NCBI RefSeq assembly: GCF_017377855.1
Contig: NZ_JAFREP010000033.1
Coordinates: forward strand, 1 to 64,000
DNA from: Acanthopleuribacter pedis
Lineage (GTDB): Bacteria; Acidobacteriota; Holophagae; Acanthopleuribacterales; Acanthopleuribacteraceae
Direction: 5' to 3'
DNA length: 64,000 nt
The position numbers were made by a program, and so were the translations under genes. The notes beneath the pieces are model-generated. The model ran no database searches and had not been told where the DNA came from. It was given only the letters and a program-made list of their open reading frames with translations. Shown piece by piece: positions 28,301 through 36,390 of this stretch (its first letter is position 1; every line of letters begins with the position of its first letter).

Positions 28301-28811
28301 TGTGTTCGTAGGCCAACTGGGCGCGATGGGCGGCTTCATCGGGCATCAGCCGCGGGTTGGGGTCGAGCAGCCGAATCGGTACGAGGGTGCCGTTGACCGC
28401 CGTCATTTTTCCGTTGGGCCGAAAGTGGAAGTTCAGGCGCGCGGCGAAAACAGGGATGCCGTGGTAATGCTGGTCGAAACGCTGATGGGTAAAGCCGTAA
28501 GGATCCTTTTGAGGCGGCATGGCTTCCAGTTCGCGCGCTGCGTCTGCCAACCCAAATATGGCGCCGTGGCGGGCGAGAAACAGGCGTGCTTGTTCCGCCG
28601 CCGGCGCGGGTTTGGCGCCGCGGTCTTCAATGGGCGAGGTCGCGAAGCGGATGAACCGCGGTAGACCGGTCGCCTTGTGGGTCGCCACGTGACTTGTCTT
28701 GCCTTCTAGCGCCTGGAGCGCGACCTTCGCGGCCGTTTTTGAATCTGAATCGGCCGCCCACAACAAACTACCCATCATCACGGTTAGGAGACCCGAACGC
28801 CAACCTTTCAT
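25392..28811 (-). CDS. Secreted M4/thermolysin-type metallopeptidase with inserted PA domain
   Basis: 1,139 residues; GAGGG precedes the ATG. Signal peptide ends SLLWAA. An FTP propeptide spans about 90-240 (YHGIPVFAARLNFHF). The zinc site is HEWTH (339-343) with the third ligand in GALNEAYSD (E363). The catalytic His region DAGGVHFNSSIPNHAF has H591. Between these, residues about 400-545 form a protease-associated (PA) domain (VRGKVALMRLSTCDPGLQAH, AGAVGVVFYNN), so the catalytic domain is split. A MAM/jelly-roll-like domain follows (about 740-950), then a beta-sandwich C-terminus probably for surface or substrate binding. An extracellular, propeptide-activated endopeptidase. Confidence 0.92.
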   Translation of the reverse strand: MKGWRSGLLTVMMGSLLWAADSDSKTAAKVALQALEGKTSHVATHKATGLPRFIRFATSPIEDRGAKPAPAAEQARLFLARHGAIFGLADAARELEAMPPQKDPYGFTHQRFDQHYHGIPVFAARLNFHFRPNGKMTAVNGTLVPIRLLDPNPRLMPDEAAHRAQLAYEHKHRTNDPVAIVVEEPELMVYRRNLERGTADDTFLVWRVTTGHPEFAREELFIGAHGGKLVDSLEAHHRFLDRRVYSGPIGDRFLSWSEGQSLPYRGHWREIVNNLVNATGHTYHLFAALSGGTYLSYDGKGATMTSQFNAPFVPCPNAFWDGRRTTYCAGFAVDDVIAHEWTHAYTTHLHNLIYRWQSGALNEAYSDIFGEAVDQLNTIGLDEPSTPRTDNGVSLFRKAPALLDVSHPRDLRGSYPASAGGFGIPLIQKGFRGDLTTVRDRSFVPSAGCLTIENPDEVRGKVALMRLSTCDPGLQAHNAQKAGAVGVVFYNNTSDLPEPFGTTFDFDINIPVIMVGWSQGVAMRDALERDRVTIDMRVHAGSIDNTYRWLQGEELGGPFGRDMWTPTTMGHPGKVSDKEYFCSRGDAGGVHFNSSIPNHAFALLVDGGTYNGRTVRGIGMQKALHIYWRAMRFYQVPDTDFADHADALEQAARDLLGQPLTPLAIEETHYASLSEVALTEDDLDQLAKALAAVEMRDPAEQCDFLTIMDSDIKAVCALTEMETLFEDDFETETSAWQLENTPGSETFIPTPWRQAEMLPNGRAGKAMYVPNPISTTCGPQSQTGLTSMISPEITVPELDAGDQLVLFLDHYLAVEWNWDGGNIKLQTNDGAWREIAYERGIHNGYNGLIIEERFGNTNPMQGQVAWYGTTDGTNNESVWAQSTLSLTGLVNSGDRLRLRFDLGTDACGGAHGWYIDEVRLLRCRTQGEAGQPATRDWIPHVSSRNSGYKTVLHLSNTGTDSQEVFVQPYTQDGLALAARRIVLTSGATYRTTAKKLFDNDAVSHFGIAYEGAVQVGAEYRPHFSKIERTPIGAFQNARRDFRFQPSPDVFEAMVIVNSGDAPAQVSLTLLDAAGAVLSTEVLDKALAPQAKLLVPINPRLTEGVVQAALTSDRDLVAVVLGKTGADGSLSEQAWLEEAP

Positions 28812-29543
28812 AACAGCACCCTCGCTTGTGGCTTACTCGTTGAGACAACCGCATCGAAGGGTCGCCCCATCGGCAAAGGGGGTCCCAACCGAGACGGCGT
28901 TTGGGACGCGCTGTGCCGAGGCGGGATCGCGTGCGACCAACCCGAGGGTCGCGACGGGATAGCCCATGCCGCACTTTTTACCCAAGGTGTCGCCGTGGGC
29001 GGTCCCTGTGAGAAAAGTGGGCTGAGAACCGGCGACCCCCTCACCGAGTCGTCGGCTCCTGTGATTCTTGTGTGAGAGACATGTTTCTCTACGGATGGAA
29101 ACGATTGGCACGAAAAAGTCACCCAAAGGCCTTTGTGGGAATCGGGCAAAAGGTCGCGTCGGCGAAGCCCCCCGCCGGCAGAGACCAAGGCCCGGAAACC
29201 CGTTTTTTGGGTTCAGGATGGTGCGCAACCCGAGGTCGCGCGGTGAATCATGGTGTTGGTTATCTTTAACCTAGTGGCTTCCTCGCGGCATTGCCGGCCT
29301 TTTTGTGAAGTTTTGACGATTTTTCCCTTTTTTCAGCGAACGGCGCCTGACCAGGGCGCCCACGTCGGTAAATCTCGCGAACCGTCTCCATCGGTACCGC
29401 GCCGAGCAAACATGGTGGAACCAGTCGTTTTCGACGCCCTTGCAGAACGCTTGTGTGCAGTGCCGGCAAAGGTATAAACTGGGTGCAAACAAAACCGTTT
29501 ATCGTTCCGGCGTGCCCGACCGGATCAGTTGGAAGGAGATTCC
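28812..29543. other. Intergenic region, no gene recognised
   Basis: 732 bp between divergent genes. Open frames are short, overlapping and without ribosome-binding sites. CTGTGAGAAAAGTGGGCTGA near 29006-29026 weakly resembles one arm of the palindromic repeat family. A promoter candidate for the next operon is at 29451-29478. Confidence 0.5.
29451..29478 (+). promoter_or_regulatory. Candidate promoter of the DUF4178/DUF350/SpeE-like operon
   Basis: TTGTGT, 16-nt spacer, TATAAA, 65 bp before the ATG at 29544. Confidence 0.45.
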
Positions 29544-30095
29544 ATGGGATTTTTTGACCGTTTCAAAAAGAAAAAAGAAGAGCCGGCGCAAATCGACCCG
29601 CTGCACGACCTGCGCCTCGACAAAATGAAAGTCGGCTATTTGGTCGATTACTCCGCCAAAACTTGGGAAGTCGTGGGGTTTAACCTTTACGAATTTGGGC
29701 CGCGCGATACCGCCGAGGAATGGTCCTTGCGTGCCGACGGCGCCCTCTGTTTCCTCGAGCGTTACGAGGACGACGAGGTGGAGTGGAGTTTTTGCAAAAA
29801 AATTCGCATCGCCGCCATCGAGGAAAACGTCACTAAACACATCCAACAGTTTGACGAGCCTCCGCGCAAAATTACCTACCAAGGCACCACCTTCACCCTC
29901 GACGAAGAAGACGGGGGTCGTTACCTGGAAGGCGGCCGCCCGCCCGGGCAAGAGTTTTTGGCCTGGACCTTTATCGACGACGAGGAAGAACAATTCGTGA
30001 CGATTGAGCAGTGGGGCGAAAACGATTTCGAAGCCGCCGCCGGCTTTTATGTCGAGGAATACGAATTCACCAACATCTTGCCCGGTGTGCGCTAA
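29544..30095 (+). CDS. DUF4178 protein
   Basis: 183 residues from ATG at 29544 with AAGGAG 5 nt upstream. The basic N-terminus MGFFDRFKKKKEEP could be a membrane-proximal peripheral signal. The body KVGYLVDYSAKTWEVVGFNL, EWSLRADGALCFLERYEDDE and ITYQGTTFTLDEEDGGRYLE matches the beta-rich DUF4178 family, which often accompanies DUF350 and SpeE-like genes. First gene of a four-gene plus-strand operon. Biochemical function unknown. Confidence 0.8.
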   Translation: MGFFDRFKKKKEEPAQIDPLHDLRLDKMKVGYLVDYSAKTWEVVGFNLYEFGPRDTAEEWSLRADGALCFLERYEDDEVEWSFCKKIRIAAIEENVTKHIQQFDEPPRKITYQGTTFTLDEEDGGRYLEGGRPPGQEFLAWTFIDDEEEQFVTIEQWGENDFEAAAGFYVEEYEFTNILPGVR

Positions 30096-30175
30096 ACACC
30101 GGCATGTTTCGCGCGTTTGGCGCCTTAGCACACCGCTTAGCGCCTGTGATCGCCAAACGCATCAAGGAGAGTCTT

Positions 30176-31003
30176 TTGAACACCGCTTCCATTCGATCCC
30201 GTGTGATGGGTGCCGCCGTTTGTGTGCTGATGTTGCAGGCCTGCGGCGGCAGCCGCTCCGTCAACGGCCTCAAGGAAACCATCGAACGCTTCAGCGAGAT
30301 GCCCGAATATTCCATCATCCTCGACGACATGAAGGTTGAGGGCAACTTCGTCAAAACCTACCTGCACCGTTACCGCGTCTACTACGCCGTTAAGATTCCC
30401 GGCCAGACCGAAGACGTTCAGTTCCTCGATATCAAAACCGAGTTGCTCGAGGTCCCCGAGGATGTCTACAAGCGGCATGAACCCGATTTGGGCATGGTCA
30501 TCGCCATGAAAACCAGCGACGGCCGCACCACCACGACCCCGCAGCCGGCCGGCTATCAATATGTCGGCAACCCGCGCTACGGACAATGGCAGACCAACAG
30601 TTCCGGCGAAACGTTTTGGTCCTTTTACGGGAAATACGCGCTGCTGCGCGACGCCTTCGATGTATTTGATCGACCGTTTAAGCGCAAGTACTACAACAAC
30701 TACCACAATAACTACTACAAAAACAAAACGCCTTACTATGGCTCTGGTAAAGTCAAAACCTACGGCACCTACGGGACGAGGACGCAAAAGACACGACCCA
30801 ACTTTTACCAACGCGCGCAACAACGCCAAGCCCAGAAGAAAAGCAGTTTTTCCAAGAAAGTAGCTGATCGTACCTACGGCCGTAGTGTGACCCGTTCGTC
30901 CAACACGACGCGTACCTCGACCTCGCGGAGCACCACGAGCCGCACCAGCCGAAGTCGTATGAGCAGCTCGCGCAGCCGCGGCTTTTCACGTGGTGGTAAG
31001 TAA
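30176..31003 (+). CDS. Lipoprotein with Asn/Tyr-rich and Ser/Arg/Thr-rich tail
   Basis: 275 residues from a TTG start with AAGGAG 5 nt upstream; a longer frame from 30011 overlaps the previous gene and has no ribosome-binding site. The lipobox LMLQAC makes it a lipoprotein. Residues about 30-160 form a folded domain (LKETIERFSEMPEYSIILDD, VPEDVYKRHEPDLGMVIAMK). The tail is low-complexity: YYNNYHNNYYKNKTPYYGSG, then a basic Ser/Arg/Thr stretch to the end. Its position in the operon is that taken by DUF4247-type proteins in comparable clusters, but membership of that family is not shown here. Confidence 0.72.
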   Translation: MNTASIRSRVMGAAVCVLMLQACGGSRSVNGLKETIERFSEMPEYSIILDDMKVEGNFVKTYLHRYRVYYAVKIPGQTEDVQFLDIKTELLEVPEDVYKRHEPDLGMVIAMKTSDGRTTTTPQPAGYQYVGNPRYGQWQTNSSGETFWSFYGKYALLRDAFDVFDRPFKRKYYNNYHNNYYKNKTPYYGSGKVKTYGTYGTRTQKTRPNFYQRAQQRQAQKKSSFSKKVADRTYGRSVTRSSNTTRTSTSRSTTSRTSRSRMSSSRSRGFSRGGK

Positions 31004-31025
31004 CCCCTAGCGGAGGAATCGTTCC

Positions 31026-31871
31026 ATGACCCTTGATCAATTTTTAACGTCCCTGGTGTATCTCGGCTCCGTTCTGGTGTTGTTTGTGATTGGCAAATTT
31101 GTTTTTGATTTGCTGCATCCCCGCTTCAAATTAAAAGAAGAATTGGTGGAGAAAGACAATTTCGCCATGGCCGTAACCCTTGCTGGTTACATGCTGGGTT
31201 TGGTGTTCGCCATCGGCGGGATTATGTCCGGTGAGAGCAACGGCATCGTCAACGACCTATTCGACATTTTCTTTTTTGGTTTGTTTGCGGTTGTCCTGTT
31301 AAATGTGGCAGGCGTGATTAACGACAAGGTCATGCTCTACAAGTTTGACAATGTCAAAGAAATCATCGACGACCGCAACGCCGGGACCGGTGCCATTGTC
31401 GGCGGTAACTACATGGCCGTCGGCCTGATTTTCGCCGGCGCCTTTTCCGGTCAAGACGGCGACTTAATCACCGGCTGTGCCTTTTGGTTGTTGGGCCAAG
31501 TCGTCCTAATCCTTTGCTCCAAAATCTACAACTTAAGCGTGAAATTCGACCTGCATGACGAGGTAGAGCGCGACAACGTTGCCGTGGGTGTGGCTTTTGC
31601 CGGCATTTTGATCGCCACCGGCAACATTTTGCGTATTGGGACCAGTGGTGACTTTGAATCCTGGCAAGAAAACCTGGTGGGTTTTGCGGCCTACTCGGCG
31701 CTCGGTTTGGTGATTTTGCCCTTGCTGCGCATTGCCACGGATCGCCTGTTGCTGCCGGGTGCCCGTTTAACCGATGAACTGGTCAACCAAGAGAAACCCA
31801 ACGTGGGCGCGGGTTTGATTGAGGCGACGTCGTACGTGTGCGCCTCGCTCCTGATCGCCTGGATTTTGTAA
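31026..31871 (+). CDS. DUF350 integral membrane protein (duplicated domain)
   Basis: 281 residues from ATG after GGAGG. About eight membrane helices arranged as repeated units; the DUF350 signature recurs as VEKDNFAMAVTLAGYMLGL, VERDNVAVGVAFAGILIATG and a diverged VNQEKPNVGAGLIEATSYV. The length, about twice a single DUF350 (about 130 aa), indicates internal duplication. Inner membrane. It lies 22 bp after the lipoprotein gene. Family function is not established; the link to polyamine-synthase-like genes suggests a small-molecule or membrane-modification role. Confidence 0.88.
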   Translation: MTLDQFLTSLVYLGSVLVLFVIGKFVFDLLHPRFKLKEELVEKDNFAMAVTLAGYMLGLVFAIGGIMSGESNGIVNDLFDIFFFGLFAVVLLNVAGVINDKVMLYKFDNVKEIIDDRNAGTGAIVGGNYMAVGLIFAGAFSGQDGDLITGCAFWLLGQVVLILCSKIYNLSVKFDLHDEVERDNVAVGVAFAGILIATGNILRIGTSGDFESWQENLVGFAAYSALGLVILPLLRIATDRLLLPGARLTDELVNQEKPNVGAGLIEATSYVCASLLIAWIL

Positions 31872-31970
31872 CCCTTTCGCTCCTGTGCGGTCCCGAATAC
31901 CAACTTCCGGCGGGAGGTTGGCCGGGGGCGCTTGCCCGGCGACCCGTTCCTTCACAAAGGCTAAACACCT

Positions 31971-33569
31971 ATGAATACAAGCTCTTTGCCCGACCAACCG
32001 GCCGCGCCTGAATCCGCCGAGGCGGCCTCGCCGCGGCTCGGCGGAACCGTGCTTAAACTCTGTATCTTCGCCACTGGGTTCTCCGGGATTGTCGCGGAAT
32101 ACGCGATGGCCACCCTGGCCAGCTACCTGCTCGGCAACGCCGTGTTGCAGTGGACCCTGACCATCTCGCTGATGTTGTTCGCGATGGGGGTCGGCAGCCG
32201 CTTTAGTCAGTATGCCGAGGATCGCGTCTTGGAAGCCTTCATTTGGGCCGAGCTGGGGTTGTCCATTTTGTGTGCGATCAGCGCACCGCTGATTTACCTA
32301 TTGGCCGGGTTTGTCGAGAACCTCACCCCGTTCATCTACGGTATTTCCATGGCGATTGGGTTCCTGATCGGGCTGGAAGTACCGCTGGCGACACGTATTA
32401 ACCAACAATACGAGGAGTTGCGCGTCAACATTAGCGCCGTGATGGAAAAAGACTATTACGGTGCCTTACTCGGCGGCCTGTTGTTCGCCTTTGTCGCGCT
32501 GCCCTATCTCGGGCTGACCTACACGCCGATCTTGCTGGGTTTGGTGAACTTGGTTGCGGCACTGGCGCTGACGCGGGTGTTTGGGGCCCAATTGGCCGGA
32601 CGCAACATCCTGAATTTTGCCTTTGTGCTATTGTTCCTCGGGTTTTTCCTTTTGACCGCGGTCGCCGAACCCATTGTCATGTACGGGGAACAAAAAAAGT
32701 ATCGCGACAAAGTGGTGTACCAGGAACAAACGCCCTACCAGCGCATTGTACTCACCCGTTGGAAGGATGATTATTGGCTGTACCTTAACGGGCACCAACA
32801 ATTCAGCAGTTACGACGAGGCCTTGTACCACGAGCCCTTGGTTCACCCGGCCATGGGGCTGAGCGCGAGCCATCGTCGCGTGCTGATACTCGGCGGCGGC
32901 GACGGCCTCGCCGCACGCGAACTGCTCAAATACGACAGCGTGGAAACCATTGTATTGGTTGATCTGGATCCGGCCGTCACCCGTTTGGCCAACCAACACC
33001 CGTTCCTCAGCGAACTCAACCAGGGCGCCTTGCAAGACCCCCGCGTTCAGGTTGTCCACGGCGACGCCTACAGCTACCTCAAACAGACCCAAGCCCTGTA
33101 CGATGTCATCCTAATCGACCTACCCGACCCGAAAACGGTCGACCTGGCCCGACTTTACACGGTGGAGTTTTACCGGCTGGCCGAGCACCATCTCGCCACC
33201 GGCGGGGTGATGGTCACCCAGGCCGGCAGCCCTTTTTTCTCGCGCCAAGCCTTTTTGTGCATTTGGAATTCCATGGCCGCCGCCGAGCTACAAACCACCG
33301 GTTTCCACAACCACATTCCCACCATGGGTGAGTGGGGCTGGATCCTCGGTTGGAAGGTGCCGCCCCAAGCCGCGGTCGATGTGCGCGCAAGTATTCTGGC
33401 CTTACCGGAGCCGACGGTCCCGACCCGTTACCTCAACCGCGACGCGATTCAGAGCATGTTCCATTTCGGCAAAGGCGTGGTCGACGACCGCGAAAAGGTC
33501 CCGGTCAACCGCGAAAGCGACCTCGTCCTCCAACGTCTCTACAAAGGCGGCCGCTGGGATTTTTATTGA
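31971..33569 (+). CDS. Membrane-anchored spermidine synthase-like protein
   Basis: 532 residues. The N-terminal 235 residues hold about seven membrane helices; the C-terminal half is a spermidine-synthase-type methyltransferase fold. Motifs: HEPLVHPAM, GGGDG (308-312, decarboxylated-SAM or SAM site), VLVDLDP, and LIDLPDPKTVDLARLYTVEFY, matching the polyamine aminopropyltransferase pattern. Known relatives with N-terminal helices are SpeE-like; the true acceptor is not always putrescine. Last gene of the DUF4178/lipoprotein/DUF350 operon. It converges with the minus-strand reductase gene, leaving 5 bp between stops. Confidence 0.88.
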   Translation: MNTSSLPDQPAAPESAEAASPRLGGTVLKLCIFATGFSGIVAEYAMATLASYLLGNAVLQWTLTISLMLFAMGVGSRFSQYAEDRVLEAFIWAELGLSILCAISAPLIYLLAGFVENLTPFIYGISMAIGFLIGLEVPLATRINQQYEELRVNISAVMEKDYYGALLGGLLFAFVALPYLGLTYTPILLGLVNLVAALALTRVFGAQLAGRNILNFAFVLLFLGFFLLTAVAEPIVMYGEQKKYRDKVVYQEQTPYQRIVLTRWKDDYWLYLNGHQQFSSYDEALYHEPLVHPAMGLSASHRRVLILGGGDGLAARELLKYDSVETIVLVDLDPAVTRLANQHPFLSELNQGALQDPRVQVVHGDAYSYLKQTQALYDVILIDLPDPKTVDLARLYTVEFYRLAEHHLATGGVMVTQAGSPFFSRQAFLCIWNSMAAAELQTTGFHNHIPTMGEWGWILGWKVPPQAAVDVRASILALPEPTVPTRYLNRDAIQSMFHFGKGVVDDREKVPVNRESDLVLQRLYKGGRWDFY

Positions 33570-33574
33570 GTGCG

Positions 33575-34660
33575 CTAAAAACGCACGGCGACTTGGGCCT
33601 CCGTGGGTTGGGCGCGGCAGGTTAGCACGTAGCCGTCGGCGCGTTCCTTTTCGCTGAGCGCGGCGGCGCCCGGTTGCTCCACACGGCCTTTGGTGCATTT
33701 GGCGCGGCAGGAACCACAGACGCCGGCCTGACAGCTAAACGGGGCTTCGACGCCTGCCGCCGTCATGGCTTGGAGTAGGGTTTGGCCCGCCGCGACCGGG
33801 ATTTGGGTGGTTTTGCCCGCGAGGGTTACCGAAAGGGTGGCGGCTGAGCCTGTTGATCCGCCCTTTTTTGCCGCGGCGCCGAAGCGTTCGCTAAGGATGT
33901 CGCTTTTGGCCACGTCGATCTCCCCCAGCGCGTTGATCACGGTGTCGATCATGTCGCCCGGCCCGCACACCAGGTAACGCACGGTTTGGTTGGGGGGCGG
34001 GTTGGCAATCGCCCATTCTTTGACGCGCGCGCCGTCGATGCGGCCCGTGGCACCGGTCCACCGGGGTCGGGTTGAAAACATCGCGCGCCATTGGTGGGAA
34101 CGGGGACGACTCAGGGTGATGTCGACCTGGAGGCGGCCGTGATGCTTGGCTGCTAAGTCTTCCAACGCCTTGGCGAAGATGATGTTGTCCTCGTCGCGGC
34201 AGCCGTACAACAGAAAAATGTGGCTCGTGCTTTCGGTCGCCAGGATTTGTTGAACCTGCGCGAAGATCGGGGTGATGCCGCTTCCCGCCGCGAAGGCGTA
34301 GTAGGTACGGTGGTTTTTCGCCTGGATGTCGGCGCAAAAATTACCTCGGGGTGGGCTGACCAACAGGCTGTCGCCCACCCCGATGTGGTCGTGGAGGTAG
34401 TTGGAAACCAGGCCGTTTTCCACCCGTTGCACCGTGATCGACGGCGAACCGCCCGCGACCGGGCCGGTACACAGGGAATAAGCGCGTTGCACCTGTTTGC
34501 CGTCGATGATCGGGTGAACGGTGATGAATTGGCCCGCGCGCCAGGTGAATTGGGGCTGCAGTTCCGCCGGTACCGCGAACACCAGGGTTTTGGCGCGTTC
34601 GGCGACCGCGTGTACCTCTGTGACTTTGAGCGGGAAGGGGCCCCGTGGTGGTTGTGGCAT
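33575..34660 (-). CDS. Ferredoxin reductase with C-terminal 2Fe-2S domain (oxygenase electron-transfer component)
   Basis: 361 residues. FAD domain with RAYSLC (59-64), NAD(P) domain with GSGITPIFA and CGPGDM, and a plant-type ferredoxin domain with C310, C315, C318 and C348 (CxxxxCxxC...C). This FNR-ferredoxin order (class like GbcB, YeaX and PaaE) feeds electrons from NAD(P)H to a Rieske oxygenase. Its start lies 2 bp after the stop of the Rieske alpha subunit, so the two are certainly cotranscribed and probably act together. Confidence 0.93.
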   Translation of the reverse strand: MPQPPRGPFPLKVTEVHAVAERAKTLVFAVPAELQPQFTWRAGQFITVHPIIDGKQVQRAYSLCTGPVAGGSPSITVQRVENGLVSNYLHDHIGVGDSLLVSPPRGNFCADIQAKNHRTYYAFAAGSGITPIFAQVQQILATESTSHIFLLYGCRDEDNIIFAKALEDLAAKHHGRLQVDITLSRPRSHQWRAMFSTRPRWTGATGRIDGARVKEWAIANPPPNQTVRYLVCGPGDMIDTVINALGEIDVAKSDILSERFGAAAKKGGSTGSAATLSVTLAGKTTQIPVAAGQTLLQAMTAAGVEAPFSCQAGVCGSCRAKCTKGRVEQPGAAALSEKERADGYVLTCRAQPTEAQVAVRF

Positions 34661-34662
34661 GG

Positions 34663-35826
34663 TTACACTTCCCAGGCGGCGGGTGGTTTCACCTCGGCCC
34701 TCATGGCTTCTTCAACCCGTTTTTGGAAGCCGGCCACCGAGGCTTCTTGTACCGCGGCCAGCGCACCGATTTGGTACAGTGGCGACGCCATTCCGCGCTG
34801 TTGCGCCTCGCACACGTAAATATCCTCGGCCATGACATCACCGCTTGCCATCGGGTCTTCCGCGTCCCCATCCGCGTATTTGGGTTTTTTGCCGGTGAAG
34901 GCGCTTACTGATCGCATGACCTGTTTGCTGTATTCCCAATCGGAGGCCGGTTTGAGTTTGGTGCGGGTGACCACCCGTGTTTTATCGGCGGCCATGGGGA
35001 TGATGTGGAAGATCGTCCAGGTGGACTCGGTTGCGGTGATGCCGAGGTTGGGGAAAAGCAGCGGGACGTAGGCGCCGATGGGCATGGCCTCGGTGAAATG
35101 GTCAATCACCGGAGCCGGTGCCTGTTTCTTGAGGTTCGCGGCGTAATCGTCGGTGAGCGGTTCATAAAACCAAAAATGTGGGCCGACAAAACCCGTTTGC
35201 TGCCGGTCATGGTCGTACATGGTCAGGGTTTGCGAATGGAGGTGGGCCAAATGGTAGCCGTCGATGTAGTTCTCGGCCACGATTTTCCAGTTGGCGTTAA
35301 TGACGTGATCCGTGGCGCCGTCCGCGTATTCCACCAATTCCTCCGGGCGGTGGGGCCCGATGGTGTGGTCGACGCCCTGCAACCACTGGGGCAGCGGGGT
35401 GGCGTTGGGATCGGGATGGACCCAAATCATGCCCAGCCAGGTTTCGATGGAGGCTTTGAACAGACAAAACTTTTCGCGATCCAGGTTTGGGAATTCCTCC
35501 GCCTGGCGGGGGACTCCGATCAGTTCGCCGTTCAGCGAGTAGGTCCAGTCGTGGTAGGGACAGGTAATGGTTTTTTCGGCTTTTCCGGTGGCGCGCAACA
35601 GTTGAGTGCCGCGGTGGCGGCAGATGTTGTGGAAGGCGCGCAGGCGGTGGTCGCGTCCCTTGACGACAAAGAGGTTGTAGGGGCCGACTTGGTGGGTCAT
35701 GTAACAGCCGGGTTTGGCCAGGTCCTCGCTGAACCCGAGGAACTGCCATTGGTTGGCGAAAAGGGTTTGTTGCTCGCGGTCAAACCATTCGGCGGAGGTG
35801 TAGGCTTCTTTGGGTAAGTGAATCAT
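34663..35826 (-). CDS. Rieske-type aromatic-ring/amine oxygenase, alpha subunit
   Basis: 387 residues; AGGAAGGA precedes the ATG. Rieske cluster CRHRG...CPYHDW (C69, H71, C89, H92). Mononuclear iron site YIDGYHLAHLH supplies the bridging Asp D189 and ligands H192 and H197 in the usual DxxHx4H spacing. No beta-subunit gene is nearby, so it is probably an alpha-only enzyme. The pairing with an FNR-ferredoxin resembles glycine betaine/carnitine monooxygenases, but the neighbourhood (tryptophan and aminomuconate genes) points to an aromatic or kynurenine-pathway substrate. The substrate is not determined. Confidence 0.92.
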   Translation of the reverse strand: MIHLPKEAYTSAEWFDREQQTLFANQWQFLGFSEDLAKPGCYMTHQVGPYNLFVVKGRDHRLRAFHNICRHRGTQLLRATGKAEKTITCPYHDWTYSLNGELIGVPRQAEEFPNLDREKFCLFKASIETWLGMIWVHPDPNATPLPQWLQGVDHTIGPHRPEELVEYADGATDHVINANWKIVAENYIDGYHLAHLHSQTLTMYDHDRQQTGFVGPHFWFYEPLTDDYAANLKKQAPAPVIDHFTEAMPIGAYVPLLFPNLGITATESTWTIFHIIPMAADKTRVVTRTKLKPASDWEYSKQVMRSVSAFTGKKPKYADGDAEDPMASGDVMAEDIYVCEAQQRGMASPLYQIGALAAVQEASVAGFQKRVEEAMRAEVKPPAAWEV

Positions 35827-35835
35827 AAATCCTTC

Positions 35836-36093
35836 CTAGGTCAGTTTTTGCAATAAGGGTTCGATCAGCACGTAGGCACTGAGGACGAGCAGGGTTACCA
35901 TCACGATCCAGTAGAGGACGGGGTCCGTGTCGCGACGGAGATGTTCGATGAAATGGGTTTCGCCGGTGAACAAGTCGGGTATCACCCAGAAAAGATAAAG
36001 CAAACCCCAAACCCAATTTTGGTTGGTAAATGCCGCGGCATAAATCAGGGCGAGCCCGATCAATGTGCGGCGCTTTTCAAGCAGCGCGGCCAT
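35836..36093 (-). CDS. Small two-helix membrane protein of the Rieske operon
   Basis: 85 residues from ATG at 36093; AAGGA lies upstream. Two hydrophobic stretches (TLIGLALIYAAAFTNQNWVW, continuing GLLYLFWVIP; VLYWIVMVTLLVLSAYVLI) predict a small inner-membrane protein. No recognised family. It is 9 bp upstream of the Rieske gene and first in the operon, so it may localise the oxygenase or take part in substrate entry. Confidence 0.7.
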   Translation of the reverse strand: MAALLEKRRTLIGLALIYAAAFTNQNWVWGLLYLFWVIPDLFTGETHFIEHLRRDTDPVLYWIVMVTLLVLSAYVLIEPLLQKLT

Positions 36094-36205
36094 AGGAGGT
36101 TCCTTGGAATGATGAAGATTTGATTGCAGCATACCCGGATGTTGGTGGTTCGCGCACCTGAAAACGGGTGGACCCGCCGAATCGAACCCCGTCGGCGAGA
36201 ATAGA

Positions 36206-36259
36206 TTGTCAACTGCGACAAAATATAGAGTGCTTGTTTTACTTTGTCAAACGTGACAA
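36206..36259. promoter_or_regulatory. Paired TetR-type operators
   Basis: Two identical palindromes of the form TTGTC-N6-GACAA at 36206-36221 and 36244-36259, centres 38 bp apart. They sit between the divergent TetR gene and the Rieske operon, flanking the -10 and overlapping the -35 of the minus-strand promoter. Confidence 0.75.
36222..36250 (-). promoter_or_regulatory. Promoter of the Rieske operon
   Basis: On the minus strand: TTGACA, exactly 17 nt, TATATT. The predicted start falls inside the first operator, so repressor binding would block it. Confidence 0.75.
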
Positions 36260-36331
36260 TTTAAAAAAAGAGCCGCCTTGGGTGGTTGCACCATCCCACC
36301 CGTTCATCTATCTGAAACCTTTTCGGGGCCG

Positions 36332-36360
36332 ACGACGAATCTTGGTGAGAAATGCGGGCT
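36332..36360 (+). repeat. Half copy of the palindromic repeat
   Basis: ACGACGAATCTTGGTGAGAA followed by ATGCGGGCT equals the right arm of the 60-bp form. The left arm is absent. Confidence 0.6.
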
Positions 36361-36390
36361 AGGGCTCAGCGGTCCGTTAGGAGGTTTGCC

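Noticed and set aside
28833..29228. Overlapping frames between the peptidase and DUF4178 genes
   Set aside because: Several mutually overlapping frames on both strands, none with a ribosome-binding site or protein-like composition.
30011..30175. N-terminal extension of the lipoprotein gene from 30011
   Set aside because: It overlaps the DUF4178 gene, is Arg-rich, lacks a ribosome-binding site and would bury the lipobox; the TTG at 30176 with AAGGAG fits.
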